This document shows positions 18,007-26,270 of a stretch of 64,000 nucleotides of DNA, one piece after another. The notes under the pieces are model-generated. The model did not search any database and was not told the DNA's origin. It was given only the letters and a program-made list of their open reading frames with translations. The stretch spans positions 1-64,000 of the forward strand of contig CAZAQV010000012.1 in NCBI GenBank assembly GCA_964487255.1. Direction: 5' to 3'. Position 1 is the stretch's first letter; every line of letters begins with the position of its first letter. The position numbers and the translations under genes were made by a program. The stretch comes from CAZAQV01 sp964487255 (GTDB lineage: Bacteria; Myxococcota_A; Polyangia; Polyangiales; CAZAQV01).

Positions 18007-18761
18007 GGTGTTCCAAGTGCGTATAGAGCTACAGCCGCGGCAACGGAAGCGTTGAGGGAGGAGACGGAGCCGTCAATGGGAATTCGCACCAACGTATCGC
18101 AACGTTCGCGCGTTAGACGACGCAAGCCGCTGCCTTCGGAACCCACCACGAGTACGCGCGGTCGGTCTCGCCGAAGTTCGCCGATGAGCGTTTGTCCCTC
18201 GCCCGCGAGCCCAACCACTTCGTAACCGTCGCCCTGCAGTGACTTGAGCGCCCGCGAGAGGTTCGTCACCCTGGCGATGGATGCGTGTTCGGTTGCACCG
18301 GCACTCGTGCGTACCGTGGTTGCGTTGACGTCTGCGCATCGATCTTTGGTGATGAGCACAGCCGAGACACCGAACGCCACGGCGCTGCGCACGATCGCAC
18401 CGAAGTTGTGTGGGTCTGTGATCTGGTCCAGGGCCAGAATGAGCGAAGGCGTGTCGCCGACCTGCTGCGGGAGTGACTCCATGGAAAGGTAAGGGTAGGG
18501 CGCCACTTCGGCGACGACTCCTTGATGGCGGATCCCCGTGAACCGTTCGTCGAGTGCGGCATTGGTGCTCGGCTCGAGGCGGACGTTTGCCGCCTCGGCG
18601 GCCTGCCGCAGGTCTTCACGTCTTTGAAGCGTGCTATCCGTGGCCCAAATTTGATAGACCGCGCGTTTTTTCGCACGCAGGGTCTCCGTCACCGAGTTTG
18701 GCCCCGCCACCCAGTTGTCTGTACCTTCGGGCCTTCGTTTAGGACCTTTCTTCGACTTCAT
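18003..18761 (-). CDS. TrmH/RlmB-family RNA 2'-O-ribose methyltransferase
   Basis: A SPOUT methyltransferase of the kind that methylates 23S rRNA G2251 or tRNA. The substrate-binding N-terminal domain starts WVAGPNSVTETLRAKKR. The knotted domain carries LALDQITDPHNFGAIVRSA, VVGSEGSGL and RIPIDGSVSSLNASVAAAV, which are motifs 1-3. The ATG at 18761 was chosen because an AAGGGAG site precedes it and the protein is then 252 aa, typical of RlmB. It overlaps the 3' end of pyrF by 23 nt and the start of pfkA by 4 nt. RlmB is the best match, but other TrmH relatives are not excluded. Confidence 0.92.
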   Translation of the reverse strand: MKSKKGPKRRPEGTDNWVAGPNSVTETLRAKKRAVYQIWATDSTLQRREDLRQAAEAANVRLEPSTNAALDERFTGIRHQGVVAEVAPYPYLSMESLPQQVGDTPSLILALDQITDPHNFGAIVRSAVAFGVSAVLITKDRCADVNATTVRTSAGATEHASIARVTNLSRALKSLQGDGYEVVGLAGEGQTLIGELRRDRPRVLVVGSEGSGLRRLTRERCDTLVRIPIDGSVSSLNASVAAAVALYALGTP

Positions 18762-19455
18762 GGTGGCTCCCTTCGATTTCGCGCAGGATCGCCTCGGCCG
18801 TCTTCGTTGGGTTTGCGGCATCACGAATTGCGCGCCCGATGACGAGCAGGTTGGAGCCTGCTGCGATGGCCTCAGCAGGTGTGGCGACGCGGCGCTGGTC
18901 GTGTGCTGCGATGCCTGCAGGGCGAATACCGGGCGTGACAAAAAAAGCGTCGTTGGCCTCGGCTCGCAGGACCTTGAGATCAGGGGCCGCGCACACGAAG
19001 CCACGAACGCCAACCGACATCGACATACGCAGCAAGTGAAGCGCTTGCTCACTCGCGGATGCGCTCACGTTGATCGCTTGGAGCGTTGCCGTGTCTGCGC
19101 TCGTCAGGACCGTAACGGCCAGTGGCATCGTCTCGCTCTGGTGGGTCACATTCGTCACAGCTTCGAGTGCGGTAGGACCAGCCGCGGCGTGAACTGTAAC
19201 AAAGCGGACGCCCAACGACATCACGCGCTCGGTTGCGCGTGCCATCGTCTGAGGGATGTCATGGAGTTTGAGATCCAGAAAGCAATCTGCACCACGTTTG
19301 TGGACCGCTTCGATGATGTGTGGCCCTTCAGCAATGAACAGTTCGAGGCCGACTTTGAACACTCCGACCGACTCATGCAGGCGGTCGAGCCAAACGTTGG
19401 CTTCAGCGAGTGTGGCGACGTCTAGGGCAAACGCGAGCTTGTTGCGTGCACTCAT
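18739..19455 (-). CDS. pyrF: Orotidine 5'-phosphate decarboxylase
   Basis: PyrF carries out the last step of UMP synthesis. The strand-one FALDV motif is followed by the catalytic lysine-aspartate set FLDLKLHDIP. The phosphate-binding end is PGIRPAG, followed by RRVATPAEAIAAGSNLLVIGRAI. The 238-residue length fits the short bacterial class. The gene ends inside rlmB and follows the twin coiled-coil genes by 81 nt, so it may be transcribed with them. Confidence 0.96.
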   Translation of the reverse strand: MSARNKLAFALDVATLAEANVWLDRLHESVGVFKVGLELFIAEGPHIIEAVHKRGADCFLDLKLHDIPQTMARATERVMSLGVRFVTVHAAAGPTALEAVTNVTHQSETMPLAVTVLTSADTATLQAINVSASASEQALHLLRMSMSVGVRGFVCAAPDLKVLRAEANDAFFVTPGIRPAGIAAHDQRRVATPAEAIAAGSNLLVIGRAIRDAANPTKTAEAILREIEGSHHEVEERS

Positions 19456-19536
19456 GCCTCCACGTCCTTCGGTCTTGGTCCTCGACCTACACGCCCCTGG
19501 CCGCCCACGTTCCGATCATTCCCAGCTGATCGAAGT

Positions 19537-20292
19537 CTAGAAGGTGATGCCGTGAAGAGGGTTGTCCTTCTTCTTTTTCGCAGTTACGCGATTGCGCTTC
19601 CATTCGCGTTTGCGCTGGGCGGCCTCGGCGGCAGCCTTTCGCTGACGCTCTGCTTCGAGCGCAGCCTCATGCTGGGCAAGCTCGCTCTTCTTGCGGCTTG
19701 CTTCGAGGCGCTTGCGCTCCAGCTCGGCTTCTTCGCGGCGCTTTTCTTCCTCGAGTGCGCGCGCCTCTTCTTCTGCAGCCAGTCGCTGCTGTTCGATCGC
19801 CGCAGCCTCAGCTTCGGCTTGGTCCATCTGTGGTTTCCAGACGAAGAAAAATAGGCTCGCGCACAGGGCGATGACACCGGCCACCATGGCCACGATCATC
19901 CACGGGGCGAAGGACTTTTGCTCGCGCAGGCGAATCGTCTCCAGCTCGCGTTGATGAGCGAGCTGAAGCTCGGCTTCTTTGGCGCGGCGCATGGCATCCG
20001 CTTCCATTTGCACGCGAAGCTCAGCCTCGCGCTCGGCGTTGAGCCGAGCCTCTTCTGCTTCTTGGATTCGTCGCTGTTCGGCGAGGCGCGCTTCTTCTTC
20101 AGCGCGTTCCTGAGCAAGGAGCTCTTCTCGTTTGCGGCGCTCTTCGGCTTCTTTGGCGAGGCGTGCTTCTTCTGCTTTTCGCTTCTCGGCCTCTTTTTCG
20201 CCTTCGATGCGTTGGTCCTCAAGCTCCATCAACTGTTGCAAGTTGAAAAGAACTGACGACTCGTCTTTGTCCGTTTGATTTTCTTGGCTCAT
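19537..20292 (-). CDS. Single-pass coiled-coil membrane protein A (twin of next gene)
   Basis: I do not recognise a named family. The 251-residue protein has a short conserved N-terminus (MSQENQT, then SSVLFNLQQLM and LEDQR) and a long charged Glu/Arg/Ala coiled coil (~25-110). A block LAHQRELETIRLREQK (111-126) leads into one membrane segment (~130-151). A second charged coiled coil and a very basic C-terminus follow. There is no signal peptide. It is a paralogue of the upstream gene, with the N-terminal and pre-membrane blocks at identical residue numbers. Only 19 nt separate them. The layout resembles TolA-like spacers or structural links between cytoplasm and periplasm. Confidence 0.85.
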   Translation of the reverse strand: MSQENQTDKDESSVLFNLQQLMELEDQRIEGEKEAEKRKAEEARLAKEAEERRKREELLAQERAEEEARLAEQRRIQEAEEARLNAEREAELRVQMEADAMRRAKEAELQLAHQRELETIRLREQKSFAPWMIVAMVAGVIALCASLFFFVWKPQMDQAEAEAAAIEQQRLAAEEEARALEEEKRREEAELERKRLEASRKKSELAQHEAALEAERQRKAAAEAAQRKREWKRNRVTAKKKKDNPLHGITF

Positions 20293-20311
20293 TCTCGACT
20301 CTGGTTCTTCG

Positions 20312-21091
20312 CTAGGGGTCTAGCCCCGCCAACGGGTCATCGTTACGGTCTGCCTTGGCTTTTCTGGCAGCCGCTCTGCGTTCTGCTGCGCGTCGTGCTC
20401 GGTCGCGGTCTGCTTCGCCCGCCTCCCATTTCGCTGCACGCTCAGCTTTTTCTGCCTTGTTTGCGGCGATCTTGTCGAGCTCTTTCTGGGCTTCGAGCGC
20501 TTCTTTTTCGGCCTGTGCGGCCGCTTCTGCTTTGGCCTTCTTGTCGGCTGCGATTCGTTCTGCGCGCAGACGTGCCTGTTCTTGTAATTCGGCCATCTGC
20601 ACCCGCTTCGCCTCTTGTGCCTCTTGGTAGGGGCGAATGCCGAACATGTAGATGGCGCCGATGAGCGCGGCGACGACCGCAAGGCCAGCGCCCACGCGAG
20701 GCAGGGTGAAGAGCTTTTGTTCGCGCAGACGAATCGTCTCAAGCTCACGCTGATGCGCCAGCATCGCTTCTTGCTCACGCGCGATGCGCATGGCTTCGGC
20801 CTCTGCTTTGACGCGCAACTCTTGTTCCTTTGCAGCGCGAATCTTTGCGGCTTCCTCTTCGCGGATGCGTTGCTCTTCAGCCAGGCGTGCCTCTTCTTCA
20901 GCGCGGATACGAGCCTCTTCGGCTTCGCGGATACGACGTGCCTCAGCCTCGGCAGCTGCTTTGGCGGCTTGCTCCTCCTGTTGCTTCGCCGCCTTCTCGT
21001 CTTTGAGGCGTTGATCTTCGAGATCCATCAGCTGTTGCAAGTTGAAGAGGACTGAAGATTCGTCGTTCTCGGTTTGGTTTTCCTGGCTCAT
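20312..21091 (-). CDS. Single-pass coiled-coil membrane protein B (twin of previous gene)
   Basis: A 259-residue paralogue of the downstream gene with the same architecture: N-terminal MSQENQT/SSVLFNLQQLM/LEDQR block, coiled coil, LAHQRELETIRLREQK at residues 111-126, one membrane segment (~131-150), and a second coiled coil rich in Ala/Lys/Arg. The conserved blocks are far more alike than the coiled coils, so they are probably the functional contacts. A good ribosome site (AGGAAG) lies just before the ATG. A TATAAT sequence on the minus strand at 21233-21238 could provide a promoter for this gene pair. The function is unknown. Confidence 0.85.
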   Translation of the reverse strand: MSQENQTENDESSVLFNLQQLMDLEDQRLKDEKAAKQQEEQAAKAAAEAEARRIREAEEARIRAEEEARLAEEQRIREEEAAKIRAAKEQELRVKAEAEAMRIAREQEAMLAHQRELETIRLREQKLFTLPRVGAGLAVVAALIGAIYMFGIRPYQEAQEAKRVQMAELQEQARLRAERIAADKKAKAEAAAQAEKEALEAQKELDKIAANKAEKAERAAKWEAGEADRDRARRAAERRAAARKAKADRNDDPLAGLDP

Positions 21092-21232
21092 TGGTACTTC
21101 CTGGTTGTGTCGCCTCTAAAGCGGAACTCGGCGTTCTACAACGCCTTCAAATTCTGCCGGATTTTGCGAGAAGGATCCAGTGCTCTGGCCTTTCACAGGT
21201 TGGACGTTGCTCAGAGATAAAGCTTGGCTCTG

Positions 21233-21238
21233 ATTATA
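21233..21238 (-). promoter_or_regulatory. Candidate -10 box (TATAAT) for the coiled-coil gene pair
   Basis: A perfect TATAAT reads on the minus strand in the 164-nt gap between the SctJ-like gene and coiled-coil gene B. It would give a 5' untranslated region of about 130 nt. I see no good -35 hexamer at standard spacing, so this is only a candidate. Confidence 0.4.
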
Positions 21239-21255
21239 GTGCCAAACCGTCGAAA

Positions 21256-22002
21256 CTACATGGCTGCTTTGTTTCGGCGGTTTCGCAGCAATAGCCACCC
21301 TAAGACCATAGCTGCTAGCACGTTAAATGCCAGTGAAATTGCGACCGTGGCGCGTAGCGGCCCCGCGCTGGCAGCGCTGACCGAAAACGGGCCCACCCGT
21401 GTAAGGGCAGGTGGGACAGACGCATTTTTGTGAGCGCTTGCGTGTTCGACGATGACTTCGACATCTGCGCTTTGTAGCCGCGGAGTCGCCCCGGCGACGA
21501 GGGTCTGGATCTTTTCGGGTGCGATCTTCGTGTCGGGCGTGCTGCGGATGAACACCGAAGCACGGCTGCTCTCGGCCTGTCCGCGCGTGTTCGGAGGTGG
21601 GGTGGGGGCGATATGCACGCGAGCAGTGATGACACCTTCCATCGCTTCCATCGTGCGCGCGAGCTCTCCACCGAGCGCGCTCGCCAGCTTCGCCGCGTCT
21701 TCGGAGGGGCTCGGGACCAGGCCTTGGTCAGCGTAGACTTCGGCCAGCCCTGCGTTGGGCGCTTCAGGAAGACCTTGGCCACCGACGACCGCAAGGGCTT
21801 GCCCAAGGTCGTCGCGAGCCACCGTCACCATGAAGCTGTGTTCGTCGGTGCCGTTTTGTGATTTGTCGGCGGCGATGGAGGCGCCGTGAAGCGCGGCGAT
21901 CATACGGTTGGCCTGGGTTTCATTGACGCCCGAAATCAGGGTCGCGTCACACGCCCCCAGCGCAAGCGCGAGCAGGATGACCGTTAGAGCGTGTTGTCTC
22001 AT
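21256..22002 (-). CDS. SctJ/FliF-type ring lipoprotein (YscJ/HrcJ family), orphan
   Basis: From the ATG at 22002 the protein has 248 residues, a signal peptide and a lipobox ending LGAC (Cys18). Next comes a ring-building module typical of YscJ/HrcJ/SctJ: the ANRMIAALHG helix, the GLPEAP hinge, then LARTMEAMEGVITARVHIAP and a second module with VFIRSTPDTKIAPEKIQTLVAG. One C-terminal membrane helix is followed by a basic tail. This lipoprotein plus C-terminal helix is how SctJ sits in type III secretion basal bodies. No other export-apparatus gene is visible nearby. It follows the pseudokinase gene by 25 nt, so the two products are probably made together. Confidence 0.85.
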   Translation of the reverse strand: MRQHALTVILLALALGACDATLISGVNETQANRMIAALHGASIAADKSQNGTDEHSFMVTVARDDLGQALAVVGGQGLPEAPNAGLAEVYADQGLVPSPSEDAAKLASALGGELARTMEAMEGVITARVHIAPTPPPNTRGQAESSRASVFIRSTPDTKIAPEKIQTLVAGATPRLQSADVEVIVEHASAHKNASVPPALTRVGPFSVSAASAGPLRATVAISLAFNVLAAMVLGWLLLRNRRNKAAM

Positions 22003-22027
22003 CGTCTCGTGCACGTCGAGGAGCGTC

Positions 22028-23842
22028 CTATTGATTTGGATCGAAGGAGTAGCGGGCGCCCATGCGCGGCGCACCAAAGCTCGGAAACTTGATGCGCTTG
22101 ACCTTGCCCTGGATGCAATTTTGGAAGCCGGTGCTACCCGGACGAACCGACGCACCGAGCACCGAACCGTTTCCGGCGATGGCCAAGTCGATGGTGACCT
22201 TGCCCAGTTGCCCGCTGCTTCGGAGTTCTTGACCGACGCATGAGAACATCGAGTTGAGGTTGCGGTTCATGATGGACGAGACTTGTGCGCCGGTCAGCTG
22301 ACTCATGTCACCCCCGCCCGTGGCATCTCCCAGGTCGACGGCTTGGTTCATCGCGTCTTCGTACGAACCAAACCCGCCACCGCCGCCGCGACGCTTTCGT
22401 CCGCCTTTGCGCGGGGAGGGCGTGGGCAGCACGCCCGCCGTGCCGGTGATGTCGAGGTCTTTGCCGCTCTCGAAGAGGTCCGCCAACTCTGCGCTTCGCG
22501 ACTGCTGGTCGTCCTCGGTGAGGTGCATGATGAAAAATCCAACGCCCACGATGACTGCCAGACCAACGCCTGAGAGCAACGCGATTTTGGTGACATTGGA
22601 TCGCTTTTCGACCACCTCGGATCGTTCGAGCGCGGCCGCTTCTGCCATTTCTGCGAGGCGAAGCTTCTGCTGCTCAAGAAAGGGGACGAACTGGTCGACT
22701 TCACCCACCGTGCACCGCAGGCCCGTCTCGGTGTTGAAGAGTTCGTGCTCGGCCAGGACCTCTGCCGCCACAATCTTTTGGACGAGGTCTTGTCCAGAGA
22801 AGGGCCCGTGGTCGATGCCGCCCTTCGAAACCATCCAGCGATGTGCGTCGTTTTTCGTGACCTGCGCGAGATACTCGGCGAGTTCGTCGTCGCGCGCGAT
22901 GGCCGCCGCGAAGGTCGAGGCGGCCCCATTGCTGCCACCGGTTGCCGGCACATATGATTTGCGCACCTCCACCGGGATGGAGTTGCCTGCGGGTGGCATG
23001 CTCGGTGGGGGTTCGCTTAGCGCGATTTCGATTTCGATGGAGGGGTCGCGACGTGGCCCGGTCATGGAGCGCTCAAACGCATCACGTACCGAGTCGAGGT
23101 GGCTGGGCCGTGCCTGCTCGGTTGGCGCGAGACAAGCGGTGATCACCTCGTCTAGCGCTTTGGTCGCCTCTGGGTGAAGCGTCGATGGCGCGGGAGACGT
23201 GGGGCCGGGTGCGGTTCCCGTGAGTAGGAAATGTGAGATGGCGCCGAGACCGTAGACGTCGGTCGCGCGTGAGGGTGCCGCACCGCCACGCACCTCGGGT
23301 GCGGCGAACGCGATGAGCTCGTCCGGTGCGTGTGCGAGCCCGCCTGTACGAATGAGTGCTGAGGTCAGCCCCAGTTCAGCGAGGCGTACGCGCCCGGACT
23401 CGGAGAGCACGACCGTGGCCGGGGCGATGAGCCCGTGAGGCACGTCGTCAGGCAACGCTGCGACCGCTTGGGACAGGTGCGCCACGATGTGGTTGATGGC
23501 GCGCATCGAAAAAGCTGGCCGGTTTTGTTGCCGCGCGTAGGTGTCCCAGAGCGTGAGACCTTCGCTCGCTTCGGATGCGATGAAGATATGTTCGCCGGCC
23601 TTGCCGAGTCCGTAGGTGGCCAGCACACCGCCGTGACGAACCTTCGACGCACGCTTGCATTCTCGCCGCAGTGTCTCAACGGCTTCGGGTGAGGGAAAGA
23701 GCTTGGGATTTACCAAACGAATGGAGACATCGCGCTCGCTACGTTGATCACGGGCTGTGAACATACGACCGAACGCATCGGCGCTGCGTTCTTCGCGGAT
23801 GGCAAATCGACCGCCAACTACCTGACCCTGGGCCAAGGACAT
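22028..23842 (-). CDS. Pseudokinase-GYF-transmembrane-AgmX/PglI C-terminal domain protein
   Basis: Residues ~10-260 have a Ser/Thr kinase fold without its catalytic residues. The beta-3 lysine is arginine (SIRLV), the HRD-K-N loop reads HGLIAPATV, and DFG is ELG, while APE (181-183) and the helix-F aspartate (DVYGLG) survive. Residues ~335-390 match a GYF_2-type domain (RWMVSKGGIDHGPFSGQDL). A membrane helix follows (~419-439). The periplasmic end (~505-604) looks like the TonB-like AgmX/PglI C-terminal domain: SIMNRNLNSMFSCVGQEL and GKVKRIKFPSF. GYF-TM-TonB-like order recalls GltJ/AgmX of the Myxococcus gliding machine. The role is probably as a signal-reading scaffold across the inner membrane. 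It lies 53 nt downstream of the helicase gene. Confidence 0.88.
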   Translation of the reverse strand: MSLAQGQVVGGRFAIREERSADAFGRMFTARDQRSERDVSIRLVNPKLFPSPEAVETLRRECKRASKVRHGGVLATYGLGKAGEHIFIASEASEGLTLWDTYARQQNRPAFSMRAINHIVAHLSQAVAALPDDVPHGLIAPATVVLSESGRVRLAELGLTSALIRTGGLAHAPDELIAFAAPEVRGGAAPSRATDVYGLGAISHFLLTGTAPGPTSPAPSTLHPEATKALDEVITACLAPTEQARPSHLDSVRDAFERSMTGPRRDPSIEIEIALSEPPPSMPPAGNSIPVEVRKSYVPATGGSNGAASTFAAAIARDDELAEYLAQVTKNDAHRWMVSKGGIDHGPFSGQDLVQKIVAAEVLAEHELFNTETGLRCTVGEVDQFVPFLEQQKLRLAEMAEAAALERSEVVEKRSNVTKIALLSGVGLAVIVGVGFFIMHLTEDDQQSRSAELADLFESGKDLDITGTAGVLPTPSPRKGGRKRRGGGGGFGSYEDAMNQAVDLGDATGGGDMSQLTGAQVSSIMNRNLNSMFSCVGQELRSSGQLGKVTIDLAIAGNGSVLGASVRPGSTGFQNCIQGKVKRIKFPSFGAPRMGARYSFDPNQ

Positions 23843-23895
23843 GGGCGAAACTGTACCCCTAATCGAAAGACCAGCTCAAGGTGGATCGGTTCTGC

Positions 23896-25572
23896 CTATA
23901 CACGTTGTGGCCAAAGCTGGCGCTCGCAGTATTCGACCCCGTCGAGCGCAGCGCAGAGGCTGTCGAGCGTCTTGCCAGAGGCCCGGATGAACGAGGCGCT
24001 GACTTCAACATCGATGTCGTCGATCTCGCTTTTGCGGACACCGCTGCGCTCCGAGAGCAGCTCCCGCAGGTCTCCGGGGCTCGCGCCATGGGCTGAGCCG
24101 ACGTCGATCCACAGGCCGCTTGCGTCTTTGACGGGCCGTGCCGGTCCGAGGTTTGTGGGTCGTGTGACGGCCGCAGGGCGGGGTGAGGCCGATCTGGGTT
24201 GGGGCGGCGCAGCGGCGGGTGCGGGCGTAGGCGCTTTTTGTCGACGCGCCGACTCGGCTTCTTCGCTCCGGTCTTCGCCGCCCAATAGGGTTCCGATGAG
24301 GCCCGCGACGAGATCTTCGGAGTAGTGATGGGTGAGAACCCGCTTTGCCAACTCGATGTGCTTTTTCGATGGGCTCGACGCCAACCCTTCGGCAAGCAGA
24401 TCGACCAGGTCGCGTTCTGCCGCGGTTTTCTGTTCGACCCCACCCGGAACATCGCGTTCGGTTGGCCGTATTCGATATTGCAGGCGCAAGTAGTAGAGCG
24501 CGCCGAGCTCTTGAGGGCTGACCAAAGAGAACGCGGTGCCCGTGCGACCCGCGCGACCCGTGCGACCCGTGCGATGCACGTACTGTGCCGGGTCTTGCGG
24601 AAAGGTAAAGTTGATGACGTGTGTCACGTGCGAGATATCAATGCCGCGCGCCGCAACATCGGTTGCCACCAAAAACCGGATTTTCCCTTCCCGAGCCTTT
24701 CCCATCACGCGTTCGCGCTCACGTTGGGGGAGGTCGCCGTTGAGCCATGCCGCTTCGAAGCCATGTGATTTGAGTCGTTCGGCAACGCTCTCGGTTTCGG
24801 CCTTTGTGTTACAGAAGATGATCGCCGACTCGGGGTCGTCGTTGTCGAGAATGCGGATCAGGTCGTCGACGCGGCCCGCGCCCGACACGTGGAAAAGAAA
24901 GTGTTGAATGCCGTGGGCCCCAACCGCGTCGCTTGAGAGATCGATGCGTGCTGGCTCGTGCATGCGATCGGCAAGGCGCTCCACGCGGTCGTCGATCGTT
25001 GCCGAAAAAAGCAGTGTCTGCCGGCCCTCAGGCAGGTGCGACATGATGGCCTGGATCTCCTCTGCGAAGCCCATGGAGAGCATTTCGTCGGCCTCGTCGA
25101 GCACCAAAATCTTAAGCGATGAAGCGTCGATCGTGCCACGCTTGAGGTGGTCGAGGACCCGCCCGGGTGTGCCCGAGATGATCTGTTTACCCTCCTTGAT
25201 TTCTTTGACCTGCTTTTCAAAGGACGCGCCGCCGTAGACGGCTACCACCGAGACGTTGCGGTATTTTCCGAGCGATTCGATCTGTCGTGCGCTCTGCAGC
25301 GCCAGTTCACGGGTGGGAGCGAGGATGAGCGCTTGCGTACCTTGGTCCGGGGCGATCAAGCGGTCGACCAGTGGCAACCCAAACGCTGCTGTCTTGCCTG
25401 TGCCCGTTCGGGCACGCGCAACGATGTCACGTCCTTGGATGGCTGGTTCGTATGCCGCCGCTTGGATGGGGGTTGGGGTGGTAAAGCCGAGCTCTTCAAT
25501 GGCCTGGAGAATCGGGGCGCTTAGCTCCAGCTGGTCAAACGTTTCAATATCTTCTGCTTCGAGATCGGTCAT
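23896..25572 (-). CDS. DEAD-box ATP-dependent RNA helicase with DbpA-type RNA-binding end
   Basis: A DeaD/CsdA-like helicase of 558 residues. It has the Q motif (FTTPTPIQ), Walker A ARTGTGKT, Ib PTRELALQ, the DEAD box LDEADEM, motif III FSAT, and motifs V-VI ATDVAARGIDI and HRTGRTGRAG. After a proline/alanine-rich linker, the last ~80 residues resemble the DbpA RNA-recognition fold that targets helicases to ribosomal RNA. It probably unwinds rRNA or mRNA structure in ribosome assembly or cold adaptation. The start overlaps the preceding gene's stop by 4 nt (ATGA). Confidence 0.95.
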   Translation of the reverse strand: MTDLEAEDIETFDQLELSAPILQAIEELGFTTPTPIQAAAYEPAIQGRDIVARARTGTGKTAAFGLPLVDRLIAPDQGTQALILAPTRELALQSARQIESLGKYRNVSVVAVYGGASFEKQVKEIKEGKQIISGTPGRVLDHLKRGTIDASSLKILVLDEADEMLSMGFAEEIQAIMSHLPEGRQTLLFSATIDDRVERLADRMHEPARIDLSSDAVGAHGIQHFLFHVSGAGRVDDLIRILDNDDPESAIIFCNTKAETESVAERLKSHGFEAAWLNGDLPQRERERVMGKAREGKIRFLVATDVAARGIDISHVTHVINFTFPQDPAQYVHRTGRTGRAGRTGTAFSLVSPQELGALYYLRLQYRIRPTERDVPGGVEQKTAAERDLVDLLAEGLASSPSKKHIELAKRVLTHHYSEDLVAGLIGTLLGGEDRSEEAESARRQKAPTPAPAAAPPQPRSASPRPAAVTRPTNLGPARPVKDASGLWIDVGSAHGASPGDLRELLSERSGVRKSEIDDIDVEVSASFIRASGKTLDSLCAALDGVEYCERQLWPQRV

Positions 25573-26009
25573 GGGTCGTCCTTCGCTCTAGAGGCGGTGT
25601 CGGGGTTGTTGTCGTGCGAGGCCAGCTTGAAGCGCTTGAAAAATGCCTGGCGGCGTTCTTCCAGGTTCCAGGCGTGTTCATGTGCTCGCATCAAGCGCTT
25701 GACGTCCTTGCTTTGGTCGGCGCATTGGTTGCGCAGCCCCTCAAGGCGTGCCTGGGTCTTGAGTTTGTCTTCAAACGAAAAGTGCGCGCCTCCCGTGGCA
25801 ACGCGCGCGATTTCGTGTGCTGTCTCTTTGATGTCAGACGCGCAGTCCGTGGGTGGTATCGCGTCAGGAAAAAAGATTTGGTGTGGGATGGAGGCGAAGC
25901 CAACAACTGCGAGGTAGAGCGCCAAAAGACCCAATAGGGTGGCAACACCGTTGCGGGCTATCCGACTCGTACGCGCAGCGCGGGGCAAAGAATGGTCGCC
26001 AGGTGACAT
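25569..26009 (-). CDS. Small single-pass membrane protein with coiled coil, unknown
   Basis: I do not recognise this family. The 146-residue protein (start ATG at 26007-26009) has a basic N-terminus and one membrane helix (~24-42, LLGLLALYLAVVGF). Its outer region contains two cysteines (DCASD and QCADQ) that could form a disulfide, and helical, charged stretches. It overlaps the helicase start by four bases and lies 58 nt after the small membrane protein gene, so it is part of the two-component system/helicase unit. A longer upstream reading is less likely because it would cover that small gene. Confidence 0.7.
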   Translation of the reverse strand: MSPGDHSLPRAARTSRIARNGVATLLGLLALYLAVVGFASIPHQIFFPDAIPPTDCASDIKETAHEIARVATGGAHFSFEDKLKTQARLEGLRNQCADQSKDVKRLMRAHEHAWNLEERRQAFFKRFKLASHDNNPDTASRAKDDP

Positions 26010-26067
26010 CGCGGCGCGAGCATACGGGGTTCTGCGGCGATTCGCCCGTATAAAGCGAACGAAGACG

Positions 26068-26250
26068 CTATCCGTCTGCTGGTGGCGCGTCAGGCTGGCC
26101 CTGCTGAGGTTGGAGCGCAGCGGCTTCGCTGTTCTGTTTGGTCTCTTCGCGGCGCCCCATGAAATAAAGCATCCCCGCAGTGCCGACCAGCGCCAGCACC
26201 AAAATGATGCAGAGTCCATACAGGGTAAGAATGAGAAAACCGGTGGCCAC
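26068..26250 (-). CDS. 60-aa single-pass membrane protein
   Basis: A GTG start (26250) with an AAGGA site 11 nt upstream gives a 60-residue protein. It consists of one long hydrophobic helix (residues ~4-31, LILTLYGLCIILVLALVG and onward) followed by a hydrophilic Gln/Pro-rich tail. It sits 20 nt after the response regulator stop in the same direction. Small proteins like this often modulate a neighbouring membrane sensor, but there is no direct evidence for that here. Confidence 0.6.
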   Translation of the reverse strand: MATGFLILTLYGLCIILVLALVGTAGMLYFMGRREETKQNSEAAALQPQQGQPDAPPADG

Positions 26251-26270
26251 GGTGCGTTTGGTCCTTGGGG

